Part shown: positions 1-8,350 of the stretch, piece by piece | Position numbering within the stretch: the stretch's first letter is position 1 | Layout: every line of letters begins with the position of its first letter | NCBI GenBank assembly: GCA_030949385.1 | Contig: JAUZSP010000008.1 | Coordinates: 62,001 to 126,000, forward strand | Length of the DNA: 64,000 bases | Origin: Gammaproteobacteria bacterium | Lineage (GTDB): Bacteria; Pseudomonadota; Gammaproteobacteria; JAUZRS01 | Direction of reading: 5' to 3' | Program-made: the position numbers and the translations under genes | The notes under the pieces: generated by a model | Told to the model about the DNA's origin: nothing | Database searches by the model: none | The model's input: the letters and a program-made list of their open reading frames with translations, nothing else

Positions 1-327
1 TGCATCGGTTGTCATAAAATCATTGCCACAGACAAGCCCGAGATTCAAAAGCTGCAACAGTTTTGGGATAAGGGCATCTCGCCGCCTTGGAAGAAAGTCC
101 ATGACATGCCCGACTTTGTGCACTTCACTCATGAAGTACACCTTAAAAAATTCATTTTTGACCCTGATTTCCCGATTCAGAAAGCAGGTGAAGTGTGTGG
201 TGTCTGTCATGGCGACATTGCAAGCATGACAACGGCGCGCAAGGTCAAGCCGCTGACCATGGGTTGGTGTGTTGAGTGTCATGAAAATAACGGCGGTCCT
301 GGGGATTGTTGGACGTGTCACAAGTAG
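1..327 (+). CDS. Multiheme cytochrome c, C-terminal part (ActA-like)
   Basis: The gene enters from outside the window, so only its last 108 codons are visible, reading in frame from base 1 to TAG at 325-327. Four CxxCH heme motifs are present (CIGCH, CGVCH, CVECH, CWTCH), so the whole protein carries at least four c-type hemes and is periplasmic. It lies 44 bp before the ActB-like gene, the place of the multiheme ActA subunit in alternative complex III operons, where it passes electrons from the Fe-S subunits to a periplasmic acceptor. The ActA role is inferred from position and heme content; the N-terminus and total heme number cannot be seen. Confidence 0.85.
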   Translation, partial: CIGCHKIIATDKPEIQKLQQFWDKGISPPWKKVHDMPDFVHFTHEVHLKKFIFDPDFPIQKAGEVCGVCHGDIASMTTARKVKPLTMGWCVECHENNGGPGDCWTCHK

Positions 328-371
328 GTTGTAAAACCGAACTGATGTTAATGGGTGAAAGCAGATAACGT

Positions 372-2582
372 ATGAATGCAAAAATAAGTCGCAGAGATTT
401 CATGAAGCTGCTGGGTGTGACCGGAGCCAGTGGCGCTTTAATTGGTTGTGATGCGCCCAGCATGGTGAATTTGGAAGAGGGCAAAGAGCACGTTGTCTCT
501 TACCTGTTGCCCACGGAGGATATGGTGCCAGGGCTGGGTGTTTGGTATGCCTCCATGTGTTTGCAGTGTTCCGCTGGCTGCGGTGTGCATGGTCGGGTGC
601 GTGAGGGGCGGCCTTTGAAACTGGAGGGTAACCCAGAGTCGCCTATTAATGCAGGCAAGTCTTGCCAGATGGGGCAGGCGGGGTTGCAGGCGCACTACAA
701 TCCTGACCGTATTACGCAGCCGCTGCTGCGCAAAAAAGGTCAGTTGGTACCGAGCAGCTGGGAAGAGGCTTTTGAACTGATCAGTGAGCGTGTGGGGACG
801 ACTTCTGATAAGGCGGATCGAACGGCTTGGTTCACCGGCACGATAAGTGGCCATCAGCAGGTTTTGTTGCAACATCATCTGCAGGCGCTGAACTCAAAAC
901 ATCACTACGCCTATGAGGTGGTGAATACGGCGGTCTTGAGCGCGGTCAATAAAGCGATGTTTGCCGATGAGTCGCCAACATTGCGTTTGGATAAGGCCGA
1001 GTTGATCCTCTCGTTTGGGGCGGACTTCCTTGGCACCTGGGTTTCTCCGGTGCATTTTGCGGGGCAGTTTTCTAAATTCCGGGCGCTGCCCAATCGCGGC
1101 AGTTTGATACAGGTTGAGAGCAAAATGTCGCTGACCGGTGCCAATGCGGATCTGTGGGTGGCGGCTCCTCCCGGCAGTGAAGGTCTGCTGGCGTTGGGTA
1201 TTGCCAATTATTTGTTAAACCACGGTAAGCCGGAAATTGCGCAAGATGTTCCACAAGAGATTGTCGATTTTGTGGGGCGTTACGATGCTCGTAAGGTGGC
1301 GGAAACCACTGGTGTGGAGTACGACCTGTTGCGCCGCATTGCCAAGGCTCTGGAGCGTCGCAGCCCCAGTTTGGTTTTGGCCGGTGCTGCGGTTGAAGGT
1401 CAGGAGGAAGGTTATGCCGCCGTTGCCGCTGTGCAACTGCTGAACCTGATTTTGGGCAACATTGGTAAGACCATTGTGCCCTCGATGGAATTTCCACTGC
1501 CGCAGTTGCAGGTTAAAAATGGCTCAACCGCCGATCTGTTGGCCTTTTCTCAGGCCGTTGTGGAGAAAAAACTCGACGTGGTCTTTTTTCATGGAGCCAA
1601 TCCACTTTTCAATGCGCCCGAGAGTTTGAATCTAGCACAAAACCTGAAAAACAACGTCGCTCTGAAAGTAGCTTTGGCGCAATTTCCTGATGAGACCGCG
1701 ATGCAGGCGGATGTGGTTTTACCGCTTTCTTCTCATTTGGAAGATTGGGGTACGCACGTTGCCAGTTACCAGCCTTCCGGCAGTGTGCTCGGGTTTCAGC
1801 AGCCCTTGATGGAGCCGCTGCACAGCGAAACCCGAGGTCTGGGTGATGTGATGCTGGAGTTGTTGAAAATGATTCGACCTGAAGAGTATTCGGCTTTCAA
1901 GGATTATTATGCCTACTTGCGTAACGCCGTTGCCGGTATCCAAGAGCAAGTGGCTGATCCGTTGCAGAGTGCTCAGGCCTTTTGGCAAAAAACCTTGAGT
2001 TCAGGGCAGATTCAAATGGAAGGAGGGGAGAAAAACTTCAGTATCGAAGTTCGTCTCGCTGATCCACTGATGTCCGTTACGAATGAGAGCTACCCCCTAA
2101 TGCTGGTGCCTTCACCCCGCTTGGGTCTGTTTGACGGTCGTCATGCCAATTTACCGTGGTTGCAAGAGTCACCGGATCAGATCACCAAAGTGGTGTGGGA
2201 CTCGTGGGCGGAACTGCACCCCAGCACGGCTGAAGATATGGGTATTGGTCATGGCGACGTGATTAAGGTTGCTTCTGAGAGCGGTTCTTTTGAGGTCAAG
2301 GCGTACCTAACCAAGTCAGTGCATAAAAATGTGGTGGCGGTGCCGTTGGGTCAGGGTCATGCGTCGTATGGGCGTTATGCCGAGGGGGTTGGGGTGAACC
2401 CGTTGACCATATTGAATCTTAAACAGGAAAAGGTGACAGGGGAGTTGGCCATGTACGCCACGGCGGTGAAACTGGAAAAAATGGATGCAACGGGCACTTT
2501 GGTGCGCATGGGCGGTACTGATTCGCAGCAGGGGCGGCAATTTGTCCGTACCGTGCCAACCTACAAACCTCAAGGTGTTTAG
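372..2582 (+). CDS. Molybdopterin-oxidoreductase-fold subunit of alternative complex III (ActB N-terminal half)
   Basis: A 736-residue protein of the molybdopterin oxidoreductase superfamily. The N-terminus carries a Tat motif (SRRDF, residues 6-10) and a lipobox ending at Cys26, followed by Asp27, the +2 residue that keeps lipoproteins in the inner membrane in enterobacteria. Cys63, Cys66, Cys70 and Cys98 form the usual N-terminal [4Fe-4S] site. The C-terminal part has the dinucleotide-binding-like domain typical of the family. In characterised alternative complex III the corresponding ActB domain has lost the Mo cofactor; whether that is true here cannot be decided by eye. ActB is often one fused polypeptide, whereas here the Fe-S half is the next gene, 2 bp downstream. 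A polysulfide or thiosulfate reductase was considered, but the DUF3341 gene, monoheme cytochrome and two NrfD-type genes nearby favour Act. Confidence 0.85.
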   Translation: MNAKISRRDFMKLLGVTGASGALIGCDAPSMVNLEEGKEHVVSYLLPTEDMVPGLGVWYASMCLQCSAGCGVHGRVREGRPLKLEGNPESPINAGKSCQMGQAGLQAHYNPDRITQPLLRKKGQLVPSSWEEAFELISERVGTTSDKADRTAWFTGTISGHQQVLLQHHLQALNSKHHYAYEVVNTAVLSAVNKAMFADESPTLRLDKAELILSFGADFLGTWVSPVHFAGQFSKFRALPNRGSLIQVESKMSLTGANADLWVAAPPGSEGLLALGIANYLLNHGKPEIAQDVPQEIVDFVGRYDARKVAETTGVEYDLLRRIAKALERRSPSLVLAGAAVEGQEEGYAAVAAVQLLNLILGNIGKTIVPSMEFPLPQLQVKNGSTADLLAFSQAVVEKKLDVVFFHGANPLFNAPESLNLAQNLKNNVALKVALAQFPDETAMQADVVLPLSSHLEDWGTHVASYQPSGSVLGFQQPLMEPLHSETRGLGDVMLELLKMIRPEEYSAFKDYYAYLRNAVAGIQEQVADPLQSAQAFWQKTLSSGQIQMEGGEKNFSIEVRLADPLMSVTNESYPLMLVPSPRLGLFDGRHANLPWLQESPDQITKVVWDSWAELHPSTAEDMGIGHGDVIKVASESGSFEVKAYLTKSVHKNVVAVPLGQGHASYGRYAEGVGVNPLTILNLKQEKVTGELAMYATAVKLEKMDATGTLVRMGGTDSQQGRQFVRTVPTYKPQGV

Positions 2583-2584
2583 TT

Positions 2585-3421
2585 ATGTCGATTAAAAATA
2601 TTGTTGATAACTGGTCAAAGTACCGCAAGGGCATCGAAGAGGGTGGGCATCACGATTACGAACATCGTTGGACGATGTCGATTAATTTGGATCAATGCGT
2701 AGGCTGCAACGCCTGTTCAACGGCTTGTTATGCCGAGAATAATTTGGCCACGGTGGGCAAAGAGAAATTTGAGGCGGGGCAAGCGATGCACTGGATGCGC
2801 ATTGAACGTTATTGGGATAAACCCGAAAGCGAATATCCTGAAGACGGGGCTAGTTTTATTCCGATGATGTGTCAGCAGTGTGGGGCGGCCACCTGTGAGC
2901 CGGTCTGCCCAGCGGTGGCAACGTACCATACCCCCGACGGCTTGAATGCACAGGTTTATAATCGTTGTATTGGTTCCCGTTACTGCGGTACCAATTGCCC
3001 CTTTAAAGTGCGTTATTTTAATAACTTTTCCTATCTTGAAACCGCTTGGCCAGAGCCGCTAAATCATCAATTGAATCCTGACATTACCGTGCGTGATAAA
3101 GGCGTGATGGAAAAATGTACTTTTTGTGTTCAGCGTATCAAGGCGGTAAAAACCACCGCTAAGATGGAAGACCGTGATGTGATGGATGGTGAAGTGGTCC
3201 CCGCCTGTGTGCAGGCCTGTCCTTCCTCTGCCATTGTGTTTGGCGATACCTTGGATGAGAGCAGTCAGGTTGCTGGGCTTTGGAAAGAGCATGAGGTAAA
3301 ACGTCGGGTCACTGAGCAAGAAAAAAGTGATCCAAACAAGCGTGGTTATCGTATTTTTGAGGAGCTGGGTGTTGATCCTTCGGTAATGTATCTGGAGCGT
3401 ATGAGAGATACGGATATTTAA
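2585..3421 (+). CDS. Four-cluster ferredoxin subunit of alternative complex III (ActB C-terminal half)
   Basis: A 278-residue Fe-S protein with four cysteine groups: Cys38/41/44/48, Cys96/99/104/108, Cys128/134/138 and Cys178/181/208/212. The third group reads CIGSRYC, so one Cys is replaced by Ser131; it probably holds a [3Fe-4S] cluster, as in ActB, which carries three [4Fe-4S] and one [3Fe-4S] cluster. There is no signal peptide, so export would occur together with the Tat-targeted partner encoded 2 bp upstream. Its role is to relay electrons between the membrane NrfD-type subunits and the multiheme cytochrome. Confidence 0.88.
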   Translation: MSIKNIVDNWSKYRKGIEEGGHHDYEHRWTMSINLDQCVGCNACSTACYAENNLATVGKEKFEAGQAMHWMRIERYWDKPESEYPEDGASFIPMMCQQCGAATCEPVCPAVATYHTPDGLNAQVYNRCIGSRYCGTNCPFKVRYFNNFSYLETAWPEPLNHQLNPDITVRDKGVMEKCTFCVQRIKAVKTTAKMEDRDVMDGEVVPACVQACPSSAIVFGDTLDESSQVAGLWKEHEVKRRVTEQEKSDPNKRGYRIFEELGVDPSVMYLERMRDTDI

Positions 3422-3464
3422 TTTTCCTAGCACCTTAGAGCTTTAGAGAACGAGAAAAATCGTT

Positions 3465-5192
3465 ATGCAAGAGAAAGAGATTAACCAAGATATAGCTTGG
3501 GCTCAGATTAATGCGGATGTTTTAGACAGTATGAAACGCCCCCGTCGTCTTTATTGGGTGACGTTGGTGGTCTGTGTATTGATGCTCTGTGTTGGCATCA
3601 GCGCGGAGGTTTATCAATACAATACCGGCATGGGCGTGGCGGGCTTAAATAATCCTCATTATTGGGATATGTACATTGCGACGTTTGTTTTTTGGATCGG
3701 CATGAGCCATTCGGGAACCTTATTGTCGGCGATTTTGTTATTGATTGGTGCCGATTGGCGTAAACCGATTTATCGTTTTGCTGAGGCGATGACCACCTTT
3801 TCTCTTTTGACTGCGGCTATTTTCCCCGTAATTCATTTGGGGCGTGTCTGGAATATGTATTGGGTGCTGCCTTACGTCAGTGACCGTGGTATTTGGCCTG
3901 CGTTTACCTCGCCTCTGATCTGGGATGCCTTTGCGATTACCACTTATCTTTGTTCTTCGGTGCTGTTTTTGTTCATTGGTATGATTCCTGATTTGGCTAT
4001 TTGTCGAGATAATACAACGGGTTGGCGTAAACGTCTTTATGGCATTCTTTCTGCCGGTTGGACGGGCAGTGACAGGCAGTGGCGAAATTTTAGGCAGACC
4101 TATTTCTTGATGGCCTGTTTTCTGATTCCACTCGCCGTTTCTGTACACTCGATTGTTTCGGCTGATTTTGCGGTTTCGATCATGCCGGGCTGGCATGTCA
4201 CCAGTTTCCCTCCCTATTTTGTTTCCGGTGCTCTTTACTCGGGCTGTGCAGCAATCATCACCTTGTTCATTATGTTGCGCTATTTCTTCAAGTTTGAGAA
4301 GTACATGACCAAGCCGATTCTCGAAAAAGTCTGTTTGTTGACATTTTGTATCGCGATGATCTGGAGTTACCTCAATCTGGTTGAATTTGCCTCGGTCTGG
4401 TATGGGCATGACGTTTACAGTAAAGAGGTTTTGATTGGCAAAGCGACAGGGCCTTATGCACCGGTTTTCTGGACAATGATTTTCTGTGGTTTTATTGTTC
4501 CCTTTGCCTTTTTATCGAAAAAGTTACGAAATAATCTGTCGGTTATGTTTGTGGTTTCGTTGCTTTTGAATCTAGGCATGTTCACCGAGCGCTGGATGAT
4601 TGTGGCACCGACGTTGGCCATGCCGCACGAGGTGCATCAGTTTGACATTATGTGGGGCAGTTTTGTTGAATGGGCGATTATCTTCGGCAGCTTTGGCTGG
4701 TTTGGCATGCTGTTTTTGATTTTTGTCAAAATTGTTCCGTCCATCTCAATGTATGAAGTGAAGGAACTGGTGTACCACCATCGTGAAGATACCTTCCGTT
4801 GGAATAAAGGTTTTTCTGTTGGTATTGACTCCCTTGATAAGCAGCATAGAAATTTGGTCGACTTGACCAATGAAATGCATGCGGCAATATCACATCGAAA
4901 AGACCGAGGTGTGTTGAAAAAAATGGTGTCTCAGCTTGCAGAATACGTTCAGGTTAACTTCAGTCATGAAGAAGAGTTGATGTCGAAGAGCAATTATCCT
5001 GATTATAAAGCGCATAAAGCGGAGCATAATCTCTTGGTTGGTCGGGTGATTGAGTATCAAAACCGAATTGAATTGGGTGATGAAACGGTGTTTGATGAAT
5101 TGCCGGCTTTTTTGAACTCGCTGTTGATTAACCACCTTAAGGGTACGGATATGAAATACGTTGCTCACTTTAACCAGCATGGCATTGCCTGA
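3465..5192 (+). CDS. NrfD/ActC-type quinol-binding membrane subunit fused to a C-terminal hemerythrin domain
   Basis: A 575-residue protein in two parts. Residues about 30-440 form a multi-helix NrfD/PsrC-type membrane domain, the quinol-interacting subunit ActC of alternative complex III. Residues about 443-575 form a complete bacteriohemerythrin-like four-helix domain. Di-iron ligands by alignment with the family pattern are His461 (DKQH), Glu502, His517 and His521 (HKAEH), His557 and Asp562 (NHLKGTD). The His normally starting the HFxxEE motif is Asn498 here, with a His three residues later (NFSHEEE). Hemerythrin domains bind O2 or NO, so the tail may sense, deliver or scavenge these at the membrane; this is inference. 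ActC proteins usually end after the membrane domain. The gene lies between actB2 and actD on the same strand. Confidence 0.9.
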   Translation: MQEKEINQDIAWAQINADVLDSMKRPRRLYWVTLVVCVLMLCVGISAEVYQYNTGMGVAGLNNPHYWDMYIATFVFWIGMSHSGTLLSAILLLIGADWRKPIYRFAEAMTTFSLLTAAIFPVIHLGRVWNMYWVLPYVSDRGIWPAFTSPLIWDAFAITTYLCSSVLFLFIGMIPDLAICRDNTTGWRKRLYGILSAGWTGSDRQWRNFRQTYFLMACFLIPLAVSVHSIVSADFAVSIMPGWHVTSFPPYFVSGALYSGCAAIITLFIMLRYFFKFEKYMTKPILEKVCLLTFCIAMIWSYLNLVEFASVWYGHDVYSKEVLIGKATGPYAPVFWTMIFCGFIVPFAFLSKKLRNNLSVMFVVSLLLNLGMFTERWMIVAPTLAMPHEVHQFDIMWGSFVEWAIIFGSFGWFGMLFLIFVKIVPSISMYEVKELVYHHREDTFRWNKGFSVGIDSLDKQHRNLVDLTNEMHAAISHRKDRGVLKKMVSQLAEYVQVNFSHEEELMSKSNYPDYKAHKAEHNLLVGRVIEYQNRIELGDETVFDELPAFLNSLLINHLKGTDMKYVAHFNQHGIA

Positions 5193-5217
5193 TTGTTACT
5201 AGGCCACAGGATTTAAA

Positions 5218-5772
5218 ATGAAAAAAAATCATCGAATGCTTGCATCGTTTAAGGATTTTGATTATGCCTTTGATGCAATCAAAGATATACGCAGCGAAAG
5301 GGTGGCGGGTGTCAGTATTGACGATGTGACCCTTAATTCTCCGATAGAACATCCAGAAATTGATGAGGTTTTAGGCAATCGTCCTGTTTACATTGCCCGT
5401 TTTGCTTTTTTTGGCGCGGTGTTTGGAATGGTCTTTGGTTTTATTTTTCTGGCCTCTGCGCAGGCTGGATTTTTGGTGCAGCCGGTGGGAGGAAAGCCGG
5501 TTATTCCTTTGATTAGTAACATCGTTTTGATTTATGAGATGTTCATCTTTTTTGCTGTTTGGTCGATTTTTTTTGGTTTTATGTTGATGTCTGGGCTGTT
5601 TAAAAACAGCATGCTGGTGTTGTTTAACAGAAATAAAGAGCTCTATAACGAAGCTTCGAGTGTGGATGAAGTGGTGGTGATTGTGGAGACGGATGAGTTG
5701 TTGCTCAGTCATTTAAAGGCCTTATTTGAAGAACACTCTGCCGTTGATGTTAAGTGGGAGAAAATTGCATGA
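5218..5772 (+). CDS. ActD-like DUF3341 membrane subunit of alternative complex III
   Basis: A 184-residue protein with a soluble N-terminal section, two transmembrane helices (about residues 59-84 and 98-125) and a soluble C-terminal tail. This layout is that of DUF3341/ActD, a structural subunit of alternative complex III without known cofactors. It starts 25 bp after the ActC-hemerythrin gene, and its stop overlaps the next start (ATGA at 5769-5772), indicating translational coupling. Its presence is the strongest sign that the operon is Act rather than a polysulfide-reductase-type enzyme. Confidence 0.88.
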   Translation: MKKNHRMLASFKDFDYAFDAIKDIRSERVAGVSIDDVTLNSPIEHPEIDEVLGNRPVYIARFAFFGAVFGMVFGFIFLASAQAGFLVQPVGGKPVIPLISNIVLIYEMFIFFAVWSIFFGFMLMSGLFKNSMLVLFNRNKELYNEASSVDEVVVIVETDELLLSHLKALFEEHSAVDVKWEKIA

Positions 5773-6323
5773 AAAACTGGCCATTGATCCTGTTGAGCTT
5801 GTTGGCTTATAGTTATGTCCCTTCGCTTTACGCTTGGCCGTGGTCTACTGATATGGGCAATCAGATCAGTATTAAACCTCAGGAGCCTGCTATTGTAGGC
5901 GCAGGTGGTGAGTTGCAGATGCGTTCTTTTCCTAAGCGTTCCATTGCCGTTACGGGTAAAGCGACTACAGTGGCTAATAGAGAAGAGTCAGATGCCTTGC
6001 TGAATCCTGTTGCAGTAGATGCGCTCTCACTCAGAAAAGGCCGGCAGTTGTATGACATTTATTGTTCTGCTTGTCACGGTTATGACGGCAAAGCAAATAC
6101 GCCGGTGAGCCGTAAGATTTTTTCGGTGCCTTTGATTAATGAGCGGGTGCAACAAGAGATCAGTGAAGGTTGGCTGTGGGGTACGATCACGTTTGGGAGT
6201 GCCATTATGCCTGCTTACGGAGTGCCTGGTGCCGGTGGTGGCAGTAACGATCTGACCGTCGAAGAGCGTTGGCATGTGGTGAATTATATTCGCAACGGTT
6301 TGCTTGATGTGGTGTCCCGTTAG
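5769..6323 (+). CDS. Monoheme cytochrome c subunit of alternative complex III (ActE-like)
   Basis: A 184-residue secreted cytochrome. ATG 5769 is preferred over the in-frame GTG at 5754 because it follows GGGAG (5756-5760) at normal spacing, overlaps the previous stop as ATGA, and gives a clean signal peptide cut near residues 20-22. The heme site is Cys99-Ser-Ala-Cys102-His103, and Met147 in the sequence IMPAYG is the likely sixth ligand. ActE is a monoheme cytochrome c that accepts electrons from the pentaheme subunit in characterised complexes. No lipobox is visible, unlike ActE proteins described as lipoproteins. Confidence 0.87.
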   Translation: MKNWPLILLSLLAYSYVPSLYAWPWSTDMGNQISIKPQEPAIVGAGGELQMRSFPKRSIAVTGKATTVANREESDALLNPVAVDALSLRKGRQLYDIYCSACHGYDGKANTPVSRKIFSVPLINERVQQEISEGWLWGTITFGSAIMPAYGVPGAGGGSNDLTVEERWHVVNYIRNGLLDVVSR

Positions 6324-6388
6324 TTGGGAGCTGTATTGTATTGTGCTGTGTTGGGTAACTTATTAACGAAGTAAAGAGCTGATAGGTC

Positions 6389-7414
6389 ATGGAATTTTTT
6401 GGTAGCTGGTCCATTTTGACGACGAATTTTTTAATCGTCTTGTACGTCGCAATAGGGGGGGTAACACTCTCCTCTATCTTGGTGTTGGTAAATGCGCAGT
6501 GGCGTTATCAGGTTTATGGTTATGCGGCGGCGTTTAACTCTCTATTGCCCATTGCCTTTATTATGCTGTTGGTTCTGCTCTTTAATGGCGAGTCGACTTT
6601 TCCTTGGTTGGCAGATGCTGAAAGTCAGCACCTTTCTGGCTGGCATAATTATACATTTTTGGTGGCGCGGGAAATTATTGGCTTTTTGATTGTCGCTGCG
6701 ACGTGTGTTTATTTTTGTAAAATGCAAAAAAAGGTTCTTTCAAGTGAAAGCTCTGATAAGGATAAGGCAAACTTGAAGTTTATCGCGGTTATTGTTCCGT
6801 TTGTGTATGTCTTTTATGGCACGATGGTGGCTTGGGATTTTGAAATGACTTTAACACCGGGTTGGCACAGTGCCATTTACGGTGCTTATCATTTTGTCAG
6901 TAATTTTCATGGTTTTCTGGCCTGCTTTGCACTTTTTCTAATCTATCTGGATCTTTCTGGGAAAAGAAAAAAACCGTATGATGCTCGGGTGCTGAATTTT
7001 ATGGCACAGTTGATGTTGGGTTTCACCATTCTCTGGACTTATTTTTATTTTTCCCAATATTTGTTGATTTGGTATGGCCGTTTGCCTGATGAGCTGGCGC
7101 GTTTTTCCAGTATGGATGAGGGTTTGGGGGTGTTATGGACGACGTTTGTGGTGTTCAAATTTGTGATTCCTTTCACAGCCTTGGCGGCAATTACGGCGGC
7201 TCGGCATAATCCAATTTTGATTGGGGCGGTGGCATGCTCTATTTTGGCGGGTACTTGGTTGGAGCGTTATGTTTGGATTTCGGGTTCCGTTGACAGCGAG
7301 TATTACCACATGCCTTTTACTCATTGGTTTGATGTTGTGGTTACCGCTGCTGTTATTGTGATTTGTTCGGTGGTAATGCATCTTGGTCTCAGGCGTCGCG
7401 CCATGATTAAATAG
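6389..7414 (+). CDS. ActF-like polytopic membrane subunit of alternative complex III
   Basis: A 341-residue hydrophobic protein with about ten predicted membrane helices and no soluble domain. Charged and aromatic residues in the helices and the WH motifs (GWHNY, GWHSA) resemble the second NrfD-type subunit ActF. In alternative complex III, ActC and ActF form the membrane core, and ActC carries the quinol site. The gene is 65 bp downstream of actE on the same strand. Assignment rests on position and membrane layout; sequence conservation in ActF is low. Confidence 0.78.
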   Translation: MEFFGSWSILTTNFLIVLYVAIGGVTLSSILVLVNAQWRYQVYGYAAAFNSLLPIAFIMLLVLLFNGESTFPWLADAESQHLSGWHNYTFLVAREIIGFLIVAATCVYFCKMQKKVLSSESSDKDKANLKFIAVIVPFVYVFYGTMVAWDFEMTLTPGWHSAIYGAYHFVSNFHGFLACFALFLIYLDLSGKRKKPYDARVLNFMAQLMLGFTILWTYFYFSQYLLIWYGRLPDELARFSSMDEGLGVLWTTFVVFKFVIPFTALAAITAARHNPILIGAVACSILAGTWLERYVWISGSVDSEYYHMPFTHWFDVVVTAAVIVICSVVMHLGLRRRAMIK

Positions 7415-7456
7415 GTTTTGTCCGTGTTGTTTTTATAAAACAGGGGTGTTTTATAA

Positions 7457-8284
7457 ATGAGATGGCTGAAAACAGTTGTGAGTTTTTTGTTTCACGGCAG
7501 TTTTTTTATTTCTGCTGCCGCTGCTTCTTTGGCGGCCTCCTCTTTTCTGCTTTTCAATCTTAACGTTGACCCCCTGTTGTTGCTGTTTGTTTTTTCTGCA
7601 ACGTTGTTTTCCTATAACTTTGCGCGCTGTTTCTCTTTTTTATCCTTGTTTGATTCCTCCTCTGAACCTCTTGCGTGGTATTTGGAAAATAAAACCGCTC
7701 TGTTGCTGACAATTTTTCTGTCTGGCGGCCTATCCACACTGCTGGCATTTCAATTGGAACTAAGAGAGTGGTTGTTTTTGGGTCATGTGGTGGTGATTGT
7801 TTTGCTCTATTCGTGGCCGATAAGAGGACGCTGTCTGCGCATGGTGCCCTGTTTGAAGATTGTCTTGATCGCTTACTGTTGGGCAACGGTCTGTGTGGGG
7901 TTGGTGTTATTGCACAGTGGTGTTGAGCTGTTCTCTGATGTTGCGTATGTTTATCTTTTTTTGGATCGTTTTTTATTTATGGTCGCAATTACTCTGGCTT
8001 TTGATGTTCGGGATATGGCCTGTGATCGCAAAGATGGTTTGTTGACGCTGCCACTGGTTTTGGGCGAGAGGGGAGCTAAGTGGCTGAGTTTGTTTTTATT
8101 GCTGTTGGTTGTTTGTTTGGCTTTTCAGTATTTGCACTCGTCATTGCAGTTTATTTTTGATTTAGGTGTGTTGCTTCTGGCGGCCATTTTGGTCGTTTTT
8201 TCTACTGGAGCTCATCACTATTATTACTATTTGGGGCTGGTTGATGGTTTGATTTTTTTTCGAGCAGTGAGTGTGATGTTGTAA
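7457..8284 (+). CDS. UbiA-like membrane protein of unknown substrate
   Basis: A 275-residue integral membrane protein with about eight helices. A UbiA-type second Asp-rich motif is visible: Asp183, Asp186, Asp190 and Asp193 in FDVRDMACDRKDG, followed by TLP as in prenyltransferases. The first UbiA motif (NxxxDxxxD) is not seen; the matching position reads YNFARC around residues 53-58, with Asn but no Asp. It may be a divergent prenyltransferase-fold protein, active or not. It is 42 bp after actF on the same strand and could belong to the Act operon, perhaps connected with quinone or heme. I do not recognise a named gene. Confidence 0.6.
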   Translation: MRWLKTVVSFLFHGSFFISAAAASLAASSFLLFNLNVDPLLLLFVFSATLFSYNFARCFSFLSLFDSSSEPLAWYLENKTALLLTIFLSGGLSTLLAFQLELREWLFLGHVVVIVLLYSWPIRGRCLRMVPCLKIVLIAYCWATVCVGLVLLHSGVELFSDVAYVYLFLDRFLFMVAITLAFDVRDMACDRKDGLLTLPLVLGERGAKWLSLFLLLLVVCLAFQYLHSSLQFIFDLGVLLLAAILVVFSTGAHHYYYYLGLVDGLIFFRAVSVML

Positions 8285-8350
8285 GTTACTTGTGTGATGA
8301 AAGGGATTGCGGCACCCTAAGCCTGTGTTTTCTGCTCTCAAGAATGTTCT

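Noticed and set aside
372-7414. Reading the operon as polysulfide/thiosulfate reductase
   Set aside because: Those lack DUF3341, a monoheme cytochrome and a second NrfD-type subunit, all present here in Act order.
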